DNA of 64,000 bases from contig NZ_KB894098.1 of NCBI RefSeq assembly GCF_000374305.1, positions 124,001 to 188,000 on the forward strand, read 5' to 3'. The notes beneath the pieces were generated by a model, which was not told the origin of the DNA, searched no databases, and was given only the letters and a program-made list of their open reading frames with translations. This document shows, piece by piece, positions 15,342-23,645 of this stretch; the stretch's first letter is position 1; every line of letters starts with the position of its first letter. The stretch comes from Actinomadura flavalba DSM 45200 (GTDB taxonomy: Bacteria > Actinomycetota > Actinomycetes > Streptosporangiales > Streptosporangiaceae). A program made the position numbers and the translations under genes.

Positions 15342-17746
15342 GCGTGACTCCGCCGCCCGAGAGCGCGCTGGACGGCGACGGCCCGGTCTTCCTGGTCGAG
15401 CCGTGGACCGTCCGCGAGAACGAACTCCGGATCGACCGGCTTCCGCAGACCGAGTCGGTGTTCGCCCTGTCCAACGGCCATCTGGGCCTGCGCGGCAACC
15501 TGGACGAGGGCGAGCCGCACGGCATCCCCGGCACGTATCTGAACTCGTTCTTCGAGCAGCGTCCGCTGCCGCACGCCGAGGCCGCCTACGGCAACCCCGA
15601 GTCGAGCCAGACCGTCATCAACGTCACCAACGGCAAGCTGATCCGGCTGCTGGTCGACGACGAGCCGTTCGACGTCCGCTACGGCCGGTTGAAGCACCAC
15701 GAGCGGGTGCTCGACATGCGGGCGGGCACGCTGACCCGCCAGGTCGAGTGGACGTCCCCGGCGGGCCGCACGGTCCGCATCACGTCGGTGCGGATGGTGT
15801 CGCTGCGGCAGCGGGCGATCGCCGCGATCCGCTACGAGGTCGAGGCGGTCGACGAGCCGGTCCGCATCGTGGTGCAGTCCGAGCTGGTCGCCAACGAGGA
15901 GCTGCCCGAGCAGGACGCCTCCGACCCGCGCGGCACCGCGTCGCTGCGTTCGCCGCTGCTGTGCGAGGAGCACATGGCCAACGGCAGCAAGGTGCTGCTG
16001 TTGCACCGCACCCGCGCCAGCAACCTGCGGATGGCGGCCGGGATGGCGCACACCATCACCGGGCCCGACCCGATGTCGGTGGAGAACGAGAGCAGCCAGG
16101 ACGTCGGCCGCACCACGATCGCGACCCGGCTGGAGCCGGGCGAGAAGCTGTGCGTGATGAAGTTCCTCGCCTACGGCTGGTCGAGCCAGCGGTCGCGGCC
16201 CGCCGTGCACGACCAGGTCGTCGCGGCGCTGGCGGCCGCGCGGCAGACCGGCTGGGAGGGGCTGCTGGCCGAGCAGCGCGACTACCTGGACGAGTTCTGG
16301 CGCGGCGCGGACGTCGAGGTCGAGGGCGACGCGGAGCTCCAGCAGGCCGTCCGGTTCGCGCTGTTCCAGGTGTTGCAGGCGGGGGCGCGGGCCGAGCGCC
16401 GGATGATCCCGTCCAAGGGCCTGTCGGGGCCGGGCTATGACGGTCACACGTTCTGGGACGCCGAGACGTTCGTGCTCCCCGTGCTGACCTACACCCATCC
16501 CGACGCCGCCGCCGACGCGCTGGCCTGGCGGCACATGACGCTGCCGCTGGCGTGCGAGCGGGCGCGGCAGCTCGGGCTGGCCGGGGCGGCGTTCCCGTGG
16601 CGGACGATCCGGGGCCAGGAGTGCTCGGGCTACTGGCCGGCGGGCACGGCCGCGTTCCACCTCAACGCCGACATCGCCGACGCGGTGATCCGGTACGTGG
16701 ACGCCACCGAGGACACCCGGTTCGAGCGGGAGATCGGGTTCGACCTGGTCATCCAGACGGCGCGGCTGTGGCGGGGGCTCGGGCACCACGACGTCGGCGG
16801 CGTGTACCGCATCGACGGCGTGACCGGCCCGGACGAGTACAGCGCCGTCGTCGACAACAACGTCTATACGAACCTGATGGCGCGGCGGAACCTCCAGGAG
16901 GCCGCGCGGCTGGCCATGGAGTACCCCGACCTGGCCGAGGGGCTCGGCGTCGACGCCGAGGAGGCCGCGTCCTGGCGGGACGCGGCGGCGGCGATGTTCA
17001 TCCCCTACGACGAGCGCATCGGCGTCCATCCGCAGGCGGAGAACTTCACCAACCACGCCCCGTGGGACTTCGCGAACACCGCCGAGGCCGACTATCCGCT
17101 GCTGATGAACTTCCCGTACTTCGACCTGTACCGCCGCCAGGTGGTCAAGCAGGCCGACCTGGTGCTGGCGCTGCACCTGTGCGGGGACGCGTTCACGGCG
17201 GAGCAGAAGGCCCGCGATTTCGCCTACTACGAGGCGCTGACGGTGCGCGACTCGTCGCTGTCGGCGCAGACGCAGGCGGTGGTCGCCGCCGAGGTCGGCC
17301 TGCTCGACCTCGCGCACGACTATCTGGGCGAGACCTCGCTGGTCGACCTGCACGACCTGTACGGCAACACCCGCGACGGCCTGCACATCGCGGCGCTGGC
17401 GGGCGCGTGGAGCGGGCTGGTCGCGGGGTTCGGCGGGATGCGGGCGGGCACCGGCTCGCTGCGGTTCGCGCCCCGGCTGCCGGGCGGCATCAGCCGTCTG
17501 GTGTTCCGGCTCCGCTACCGGGGCAACCGGCTGCGGGTGACGGTCACGCACGACAGCGTCAAGTACGAGCTGCTGGAGGGTTCGGGGCTCAAGCTGCTGC
17601 ACCACGGGGAGCCCGTCACGCTCGGCGACACGCCCGCCGAGCTGCCCGTTCCCGACCTGGCGCCGCCGCAGGAGCCGGTGCAGCCCGCCGGGCGGGCGCC
17701 GCTGGCGCGGCGCGTCGCGCAGCGCGGCGACACCCGGCAGGACTAG
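15338..17746 (+). CDS. Glycoside hydrolase family 65 disaccharide phosphorylase
   Basis: An 802-residue GH65 enzyme of the trehalose, maltose and kojibiose phosphorylase class. It cleaves an alpha-glucosidic disaccharide with phosphate, giving glucose and beta-glucose 1-phosphate. The N-terminal beta-sandwich (to about 280) contains FALSNGHLGLRGNLDEGE; the (alpha/alpha)6 barrel has LSGPGYDGHTFWDAETF, and the likely catalytic acid lies in GVTGPDEYSAVVDNN (E near residue 499). FANTAEADYPLL and TLSAQTQAVVA-like segments continue the barrel. Coupled to the beta-phosphoglucomutase gene. Trehalose and kojibiose phosphorylases cannot be told apart by eye, so the substrate is left open. Confidence 0.92.
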   Translation: MSVTPPPESALDGDGPVFLVEPWTVRENELRIDRLPQTESVFALSNGHLGLRGNLDEGEPHGIPGTYLNSFFEQRPLPHAEAAYGNPESSQTVINVTNGKLIRLLVDDEPFDVRYGRLKHHERVLDMRAGTLTRQVEWTSPAGRTVRITSVRMVSLRQRAIAAIRYEVEAVDEPVRIVVQSELVANEELPEQDASDPRGTASLRSPLLCEEHMANGSKVLLLHRTRASNLRMAAGMAHTITGPDPMSVENESSQDVGRTTIATRLEPGEKLCVMKFLAYGWSSQRSRPAVHDQVVAALAAARQTGWEGLLAEQRDYLDEFWRGADVEVEGDAELQQAVRFALFQVLQAGARAERRMIPSKGLSGPGYDGHTFWDAETFVLPVLTYTHPDAAADALAWRHMTLPLACERARQLGLAGAAFPWRTIRGQECSGYWPAGTAAFHLNADIADAVIRYVDATEDTRFEREIGFDLVIQTARLWRGLGHHDVGGVYRIDGVTGPDEYSAVVDNNVYTNLMARRNLQEAARLAMEYPDLAEGLGVDAEEAASWRDAAAAMFIPYDERIGVHPQAENFTNHAPWDFANTAEADYPLLMNFPYFDLYRRQVVKQADLVLALHLCGDAFTAEQKARDFAYYEALTVRDSSLSAQTQAVVAAEVGLLDLAHDYLGETSLVDLHDLYGNTRDGLHIAALAGAWSGLVAGFGGMRAGTGSLRFAPRLPGGISRLVFRLRYRGNRLRVTVTHDSVKYELLEGSGLKLLHHGEPVTLGDTPAELPVPDLAPPQEPVQPAGRAPLARRVAQRGDTRQD

Positions 17747-17750
17747 GCGG

Positions 17751-18269
17751 TCAGGTGGCGGCGGGCGCGGGACGGCAGTCACCGGTGTCGCCGCACGCGT
17801 CCTCGCCGCCCGCCGCGCGGCTGAGCAGGCGGCGGGGGCCCGCGCCCTCGTCGCCGCACTTGTCGTAGGGGTTGGCGAGGGCGCACTTGCTGATCGACAG
17901 GCAGCCGCAGCCGATGCAGTCGTCGAGGTCGTCGCGGAGCCGGACGAGCTGGTCGATGCGGTCGTTCAGGTCGGCGCGCCACGTCTCCGACAGCTTCGCC
18001 CAGTCGGCGGCGGTCGGGGTGCGGCCCTCGGGCAGGGTGTCCAGGGCGGCGCCGATCTGGCTGAGCGGGATGCCGACCCGCTGCGAGACCCGGATGAACG
18101 AGACCCGGCGCAGCGTGTCGCGGCTGAACCGGCGCTGGTTCCCGGCGGTGCGGCGGCTGCTGATGAGGCCCTTGGACTCGTAGAAGTGCAGCGCCGACAC
18201 GGCGACCCCGCTACGTTCCGCGAGCTGCCCGACGGTCAGCTCCTGGACACGAAACTCCAGACGCGTCAT
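17751..18269 (-). CDS. soxR: Redox-sensing MerR-family activator SoxR
   Basis: A 172-residue MerR-family regulator. The N-terminal winged HTH reads LTVGQLAERSGVAVSALHFYE with the following RRTAGNQRRF wing. The [2Fe-2S] cluster ligands are C118, C121, C123 and C129 in CIGCGCLSISKC, the SoxR signature. In actinomycetes SoxR responds to redox-active metabolites and activates a few oxidoreductase or efflux genes rather than soxS. The C-terminal tail beyond the cluster is longer than in E. coli and carries extra cysteines (CGDEG, ACGDTGDC). ATG at 18269 has AGGA at good spacing; an ATG three codons upstream lacks one. No SoxR target is obvious next door. Confidence 0.93.
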   Translation of the reverse strand: MTRLEFRVQELTVGQLAERSGVAVSALHFYESKGLISSRRTAGNQRRFSRDTLRRVSFIRVSQRVGIPLSQIGAALDTLPEGRTPTAADWAKLSETWRADLNDRIDQLVRLRDDLDDCIGCGCLSISKCALANPYDKCGDEGAGPRRLLSRAAGGEDACGDTGDCRPAPAAT

Positions 18270-18305
18270 GCCGAGCATCCTACGTAGGGGATCGCCGTGC
18301 GGAAC

Positions 18306-18905
18306 CTAGCGGGACGCGGTGGCGCCGCCGCCGTACTCGCCGGGGCCGTACTCGCCGCGGCGGGCCTCCATCCGGTGCCCGGCGGAGCGGACGCGGAACG
18401 CCGCGCCGATGAGCAGGGCGCCGAACAGGATCGCGAACAGGCCGATCATCCAGATCAGCGCGACGGCACCGGATGCGGGCCACACGAACAGCAGCACGCC
18501 GAACAGCACCGAGACGGCGCCGGTGACGGCGTACAGCCACTCCCCCTCGATCTCGCGGCGCAGCGCGACCGCCGCGATGATCTCCATCACACCGGTGACG
18601 ATCGCCCACGCCGCGATGAGCATGAGCAGCGCGAACCCGGTGATCGCGGGCCAGGCGAGGGCGGCGATGCCGAGCAGCACTCCGGCGATGCCGGACACCG
18701 CCAGCCAGCCCCGCGACTGCCCCGAGCCGCCGCGGATCGCGGCGTAGAGGCTGAACGCGCCGTCCACCAGCGCGTACGCGCCGAACAGCAGCACCAGCGC
18801 GAGCACGGTGATGCCCGGCCAGAACAGGGCGAGCACTCCGAACAGGACGGCGAAGGCGCCGCGCAGCGCCAGCACCCACCAGTTGCGCGTCATCATGTCG
18901 AGCAT
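18306..18905 (-). CDS. HdeD-family (DUF308) membrane protein
   Basis: A 199-residue integral membrane protein with about six transmembrane helices, for example WWVLALRGAFAVLFGVLALF, ITVLALVLLFGAYALVDGAF and AVSVLFGVLLFVWPASGAVA, arranged as three repeats of a two-helix DUF308 unit. HdeD-type proteins are linked to acid and envelope stress in enterobacteria; the function in actinobacteria is not known. The cytoplasmic C-terminus is Arg and Gly rich. GGAGGAACG directly precedes the ATG at 18905. It follows the Clp ATPase gene by only 19 bases on the same strand, so both may be stress-induced together. Confidence 0.88.
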   Translation of the reverse strand: MLDMMTRNWWVLALRGAFAVLFGVLALFWPGITVLALVLLFGAYALVDGAFSLYAAIRGGSGQSRGWLAVSGIAGVLLGIAALAWPAITGFALLMLIAAWAIVTGVMEIIAAVALRREIEGEWLYAVTGAVSVLFGVLLFVWPASGAVALIWMIGLFAILFGALLIGAAFRVRSAGHRMEARRGEYGPGEYGGGATASR

Positions 18906-18924
18906 CGTTCCTCCTTGTTCCGGT

Positions 18925-21459
18925 TCACCAGGCGCCGTCCGGCGCCGTCTCCCGGTCGTCCGGGGACGGGGCGCCGTCCGGCGTCTCCACGTGCAGGGTC
19001 AGGTCGTCGCCGTCGCGGTCGGCGCGGACGGTGTCGCCCTCGGACAGGTCGCCGCCGAGCAGCATCCGCGACAGCCGGTTGTCGAGCATCCGCTTGATCG
19101 TGCGGCGCAGCGGGCGCGCGCCGAACTCGGGCTGGTGGCCGCGTTCGGCGAGCAGGTCGCGGGCGGCGTCGGTGACCTCCAGCGTGACGCCCTGCCCGGC
19201 CAGCCGGCGGCGGGTGCCGCCGAGGAGCAGGTCCACGATCCGGCGGAGCTGGGCGCGGTCCAGCCGGGTGAAGATGATCGTGTCGTCGATGCGGTTGAGC
19301 AGTTCGGGCCGCAGCGTGTGCCGGAGCAGGTCGGTGATGTCGGCGCGGAGCTGCTCGGAGTCCTCGCCGGCGTCCAGGATGAGCTGGGCGCCGACGTTGC
19401 TCGTCATGATCACGATCGTGTTGGTGAAGTCGACGGTGCGGCCCTGGCCGTCGGTGAGGCGCCCGTCGTCCAGGAGCTGGAGCAGCAGGTTCATCACGTC
19501 CGGGTGGGCCTTCTCGATCTCGTCGAGCAGCACGACGCCGTGCGGCCGCCGCCGGACGGCCTCGGTGAGCTGCCCGGCCTCCTCGTAGCCGACGTAGCCG
19601 GGTGGGGCGCCGATGAGGCGGCTGACGGTGTGCTTCTCCTGGAACTCGCTCATGTCGACGCGGATCATGTGGTCGGCGCCGCCGAACAGCACCTCGGCCA
19701 GCGCCCGCGCCAGTTCGGTCTTGCCGACGCCGGTCGGGCCGAGGAACAGGAACGAGCCCTGCGGCCGGTCGGGGTCGGCCAGCCCGGCGCGGGCGCGGCG
19801 GACGGCCTCGGCGACCGCGTCCACGGCCTCGTCCTGCCCGATGACGCGTTCGTGCAGGTGCTCCTCCATCCGCAGCAGCCGGTCGCGTTCCTCCTCGGTG
19901 AGCTGCGCGACGGGGATGCCCGTGCGGCGGGACACGACCTCGGCGATGTCGGTGGCGGTGACCTGCGGGACGTCGTCGCGGCCGTGCCGGGCCCGTTCGA
20001 GTTCGGGACGCAGCCGTTCGATCTCGGCGCGCAGTTCCTCGGCGCGGGCGAAGTTCTCGTCGGTGACGGCGGCGTCCTTGTCGCGGTGCAAGCCCTCCAG
20101 CCGGTCTTCCAGCTCGCGCGCGTCCTCGTCCGGCGACAGCGACCGCAGCCGGACGCGGGCGGCGGCGTGGTCCATGAGGTCGATGGCCTTGTCGGGCAGC
20201 CAGCGGTCGGAGATGTAGCGGTCGGACATGCGGGCGGCGGCGTCGAGGGCGTCGTCGGTGATGCGGACCTGGTGGTGGGCCTCGTACTTGTCGCGCAGGC
20301 CCGCCAGGATCTCGATCGTGTCCTCGACGGTCGGCTCGGGCACCAGGACGGGCTGGAAGCGGCGTTCCAGCGCGGCGTCCTTCTCGATGTTCCGGCGGTA
20401 CTCGTCGATCGTGGTGGCGGCGGCGACGTGCAGTTCGCCGCGCGCCAGCGCCGGCTTGAGGATGTTGGCGGCGTCCATGCCGCCCTCGGAGGCGCCCGCG
20501 CCGACGAGCGTGTGGACCTCGTCGATGAAGATGACCAGTTCGCCGGAGTGGGCGCGGATCTCGTCCACGACCTTCTTGACGCGTTCCTCGAACTCGCCCC
20601 GGTACTTGGACCCGGCGACCATGCCGGTGAGGTCGAGGGCGACGACGCGCTTGTCCTTGAGGGTCTCGGGGACGGCGCCGTTGACGATCCGCTGCGCGAT
20701 GCCCTCGATGATCGCGGTCTTGCCGACGCCGGGCTCTCCGATGAGGCACGGGTTGTTCTTGGTGCGGCGGGACAGCACCTCGATGGCCTGCTCGATGACG
20801 TCCTCGCGGCCGACGACGGGGTCGAGGGCGCCGTCGCGGGCCTCCTCGGTGAGGTCGCGGCCGTACTCGTCCAGGGTGGGCGTCGCGGACGGACCGCCGC
20901 GCACCGCGCCGGTCTGGTCGGGCCGGTCCAGCACCGCGTCCTGGATCTCGTTGGCGGAGACGCCCTGCGCGGCGAGCAGCCGCGCGGCGGTCGAGTCGGC
21001 GTTGGCGGCGACGGCGAGCAACAGGTGCTCGGGGCCGATGTAGCTGGACGACAGGGCGCGCGACACGCGCTGGGCGTCGAGCAGGGCGCGTTTGGCGGCG
21101 GGGCTGAGCGTGGTGGGGGTGTCGCCGGGGGTGCCGTCGCCGGTGAGGTCCGCGATCCGGGTGAGCAGGCCGTCGGGGTCGGCGCCGGCAGCCCGCAGCA
21201 CGCCCCGGGACGGGTCGGTCTGCGCGGCGGCGCCGAGCAGGTCGATGACGTCCAGGTCGGCGGCGCCGCGCTGCCCGGCCCGCTGGAGCGCCTGTCCGAG
21301 CAGTTCGCGGCCGGACTCGCTGAGCAGCCGTCCGATGTCGACGCGCTGGGCGCCGCCGCGCGGGGGCCACGACTCGGGGGCGCCGAACATCCGCCCGGTG
21401 AGCTGGTCGAACCCCCGGAACGGGTCGTTGAACATCGAGCCGAACGGCGAACCGGCCAC
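18925..21459 (-). CDS. Hsp100 Clp ATPase, ClpC-like layout without visible ClpP loop
   Basis: An 844-residue double AAA+ unfoldase. Gly/Phe-rich N-terminal 40 residues precede a Clp N domain (about 45-160). D1 has Walker A GEPGVGKT (near 241-248) and Walker B VIFIDEVHTLVGAG. A short coiled-coil middle region of ClpC type (about 435-490) follows, and D2 has GPTGVGKTELA (near 570) and VVLLDEIEKAH. After MTSNVGAQLIL, where ClpC and ClpA carry the LGF/IGF loop that docks ClpP, the sequence is DAGEDSEQLRADITDLL with no such loop. It therefore probably works as a stand-alone disaggregase or remodeller. GTG/ATG choice: ATG at 21459 follows GGGGAGCGCCCGTGGCC-type sequence; the start is moderately certain. 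Confidence 0.9.
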   Translation of the reverse strand: MAGSPFGSMFNDPFRGFDQLTGRMFGAPESWPPRGGAQRVDIGRLLSESGRELLGQALQRAGQRGAADLDVIDLLGAAAQTDPSRGVLRAAGADPDGLLTRIADLTGDGTPGDTPTTLSPAAKRALLDAQRVSRALSSSYIGPEHLLLAVAANADSTAARLLAAQGVSANEIQDAVLDRPDQTGAVRGGPSATPTLDEYGRDLTEEARDGALDPVVGREDVIEQAIEVLSRRTKNNPCLIGEPGVGKTAIIEGIAQRIVNGAVPETLKDKRVVALDLTGMVAGSKYRGEFEERVKKVVDEIRAHSGELVIFIDEVHTLVGAGASEGGMDAANILKPALARGELHVAAATTIDEYRRNIEKDAALERRFQPVLVPEPTVEDTIEILAGLRDKYEAHHQVRITDDALDAAARMSDRYISDRWLPDKAIDLMDHAAARVRLRSLSPDEDARELEDRLEGLHRDKDAAVTDENFARAEELRAEIERLRPELERARHGRDDVPQVTATDIAEVVSRRTGIPVAQLTEEERDRLLRMEEHLHERVIGQDEAVDAVAEAVRRARAGLADPDRPQGSFLFLGPTGVGKTELARALAEVLFGGADHMIRVDMSEFQEKHTVSRLIGAPPGYVGYEEAGQLTEAVRRRPHGVVLLDEIEKAHPDVMNLLLQLLDDGRLTDGQGRTVDFTNTIVIMTSNVGAQLILDAGEDSEQLRADITDLLRHTLRPELLNRIDDTIIFTRLDRAQLRRIVDLLLGGTRRRLAGQGVTLEVTDAARDLLAERGHQPEFGARPLRRTIKRMLDNRLSRMLLGGDLSEGDTVRADRDGDDLTLHVETPDGAPSPDDRETAPDGAW

Positions 21460-21584
21460 GGGCGCTCCCCTGCACTGAAGTGGCCCGATCCCCGCTGATC
21501 AAGCCCCGTACCCCAGTGCTAACCGGACTTGTCCGCCGACAACACCAAGAAGTGGTCCCGGTTATGCCATAACGCCTGCAACGC

Positions 21585-21618
21585 GGACGGCCCGCGACCG
21601 TGGGGTCGCGGGCCGTCC
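21585..21618 (-). terminator. Long perfect hairpin downstream of pckG
   Basis: Perfect 15-base arms (21585-21599 and 21604-21618) around a 4-base loop lie 17 bases past the pckG stop. There is no T tract on either side, so it may act as a GC-rich actinobacterial terminator or an mRNA 3' stabiliser. Confidence 0.65.
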
Positions 21619-21634
21619 GGCGTGCCGTGCGGGG

Positions 21635-23470
21635 TCAGCCGCCGAGGCGGTTCACCAGCGCGTTGTACTCGTCCCACAGCTCCTTGGGCAGGTGGTCCCC
21701 GAAGGTGTTGAAGTGGTCGGGGACCAGCGCGGCCTCCTGCTTCCACACCTCGGTGTCCACCGTGAGCAGGGTGTCGAGGTCGGCCTCGTCCATCTCCAGC
21801 CCGTCGGTGTCGAGGGCGGCCCTGGTCGGCAGGTGGCCGATCGGGGACTTGACCGCGTCCGCCTGGCCGTTGAGGCGCTCGACGATCCACTTCAGGACGC
21901 GGCTGTTCTCACCGAAGCCGGGCCAGATGAACTTGCCCTCGGCGTTCTTGCGGAACCAGTTGACGTAGTAGATGCGGGGCAGCTTCTCCGCGTCCGTCGC
22001 CTGGCCGACCTTGATCCAGTGGGCGAAGTAGTCGCCCATGTTGTAGCCGCAGAACGGCAGCATCGCGAACGGGTCGCGGCGCAGCTCACCGACCGTGCCC
22101 TCGGCGGCGGCCGTCTTCTCCGAGGCGATGTTGGAGCCGAGGAAGACGCCCTGCTGCCAGTCGAACGACTCGGTCACCAGCGGCACGGCGGTCGCGCGGC
22201 GCCCGCCGAACAGGATCGCGGAGATCGGCACGCCGTTCGGGTCCTCCCACTCCGGCGCGATGATCGGGCACTGCCCGGCCGGGGTGGTGAAGCGGGCGTT
22301 GGGGTGCGCGGCCGGGGTGCCGGACTCCGGCGTCCAGGCGTTGCCCTTCCAGTCGGTGAGGTGCGCGGGCGGCTCCTCGGTCAGGCCCTCCCACCACACG
22401 TCGCCGTCGTCGGTGAGCGCGACGTTGGTGAAGATGCTGTTGCCCCAGAACGTCTGGACGGCGTTGGCATTGGTGTCCTCGCCGGTGCCGGGGGCGACGC
22501 CGAAGAACCCGGCCTCGGGGTTGATCGCGTAGAGGCGGCCGTCCTCACCGAAGCGCATCCAGGCGATGTCGTCGCCGATGGTCTCGACCTTCCAGCCCGG
22601 GATGGTCGGCTCCAGCATGGCCAGGTTCGTCTTGCCGCACGCCGAGGGGAACGCGGCGGCGACGTAGCGGGACTCGCCCTGCGGCGGGGTCAGCTTGAGG
22701 ATGAGCATGTGCTCCGCGAGCCAGCCCTCGTCGCGCGCCATCGTGGAGGCGATGCGCAGCGCGTAGCACTTCTTGCCCAGCAGCGCGTTGCCGCCGTAGC
22801 CGGACCCGTAGGACCAGATCTCCCGGGTCTCGGGGAAGTGCGAGATGTACTTGGTGGAGTTGCACGGCCACGGCACGTCGGCCTGACCCGACTCCAGCGG
22901 CGCGCCGACCGAGTGCACGGCCTTGACGAACGAGCCGCGCTCCTCGATGAGGCGCAGCGCGCCCTCGCCCATCCGCGTCATGATCTTCATGGAGACCACG
23001 ACGTACGGGGAGTCGGTGATCTCGACGCCGAGCTGGGAGATGTTGCCGCCCAGCGGGCCCATGCAGAACGGCACCACGTACATGGTGCGGCCCTTCATGG
23101 AGCCGGCGAAGATCTCACCGAAGGTCGCGCGCATCTCCGCCGGGGCGACCCAGTTGTTCGTCGGGCCCGCGTCCTCCTCCTTCTCGGAGCAGATGTAGGT
23201 GCGGTCCTCGACGCGCGCCACGTCGCTGGGGTCGGAGACGGCGTAGAAGCTGTTGGGCCGTTTGGCGTCGTTCAGGCGCTTGAAGGTGCCCTGCTCGACG
23301 AGGAGGCCGGTCAGGCGCTCCCATTCGGCGTCCGAGCCGTCACACCACTCGATCCGCGCGGGCTGGGTCAGCTCGGCGATCTCCCGTACCCAGCCCACGA
23401 GTTCGGCGTGGCTGGTCGGGGCCTGAGCGTTGGTCTCGGAGGCGGACGACGCAGCGACCTGGTTGGACAC
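21635..23470 (-). CDS. pckG: Phosphoenolpyruvate carboxykinase (GTP)
   Basis: A 611-residue GTP-dependent PEP carboxykinase that interconverts oxaloacetate and PEP in gluconeogenesis. The P-loop with the reactive cysteine is FPSACGKTNLAM. Metal and substrate segments are visible as RTMYVVPFCMGP, GSGYGGNALLGKK and WPGFGENSRVLKW. Length and motifs separate it from the ATP-type enzyme. GTG at 23470 is chosen because GGAG lies six bases upstream and SNQVAASS is a plausible N-terminus; the frame is open further upstream but there lies promoter sequence. A DasR-like palindrome sits 65 bases upstream, suggesting carbon-source control. Confidence 0.97.
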   Translation of the reverse strand: MSNQVAASSASETNAQAPTSHAELVGWVREIAELTQPARIEWCDGSDAEWERLTGLLVEQGTFKRLNDAKRPNSFYAVSDPSDVARVEDRTYICSEKEEDAGPTNNWVAPAEMRATFGEIFAGSMKGRTMYVVPFCMGPLGGNISQLGVEITDSPYVVVSMKIMTRMGEGALRLIEERGSFVKAVHSVGAPLESGQADVPWPCNSTKYISHFPETREIWSYGSGYGGNALLGKKCYALRIASTMARDEGWLAEHMLILKLTPPQGESRYVAAAFPSACGKTNLAMLEPTIPGWKVETIGDDIAWMRFGEDGRLYAINPEAGFFGVAPGTGEDTNANAVQTFWGNSIFTNVALTDDGDVWWEGLTEEPPAHLTDWKGNAWTPESGTPAAHPNARFTTPAGQCPIIAPEWEDPNGVPISAILFGGRRATAVPLVTESFDWQQGVFLGSNIASEKTAAAEGTVGELRRDPFAMLPFCGYNMGDYFAHWIKVGQATDAEKLPRIYYVNWFRKNAEGKFIWPGFGENSRVLKWIVERLNGQADAVKSPIGHLPTRAALDTDGLEMDEADLDTLLTVDTEVWKQEAALVPDHFNTFGDHLPKELWDEYNALVNRLGG

Positions 23471-23534
23471 GGGCAACTCCTTCAGCTGTTCGCAGGATGT
23501 TTGCATCATGAACAAAAGCGAACGTCTTTGCCAT

Positions 23535-23548
23535 TTGGTCTGGACCAA
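23535..23548. promoter_or_regulatory. DasR-like palindrome upstream of pckG
   Basis: TTGGTCTGGACCAA is a perfect 6-base-arm palindrome. Its core TGGTCTGGACCA differs at one base from the GntR-family DasR site TGGTCTAGACCA known from Streptomyces. It lies 65-78 bases upstream of the pckG start, in the promoter region. The match is direct; regulation by a DasR-type protein is inference. Confidence 0.5.
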
Positions 23549-23645
23549 TCGCGCCCGGTTTTGGGCGTTCGCGCACCCATTTGTGACCCTTCTCACCACA
23601 ATATTGCCTGTTCAGCGGGGGTGGCACGGTCCTAGGGCCCGCCGA

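Noticed and set aside
15239..17782. Long minus-strand frame antisense to the GH65 phosphorylase
   Set aside because: Low-complexity His/Arg/Gln-rich translation with no ribosome site; the sense strand has an unmistakable GH65 sequence.
18808..21498. Long plus-strand frame antisense to the Clp ATPase
   Set aside because: Mirror of biased third codon positions; no motifs, and the opposite strand carries both Walker pairs.
21505..21540. Half CIRCE element (TTAGCACT) upstream of the Clp ATPase gene
   Set aside because: The second half (GAGTGCTAA after nine bases) is absent, so HrcA control is not supported; no HspR HAIR palindrome is seen either.
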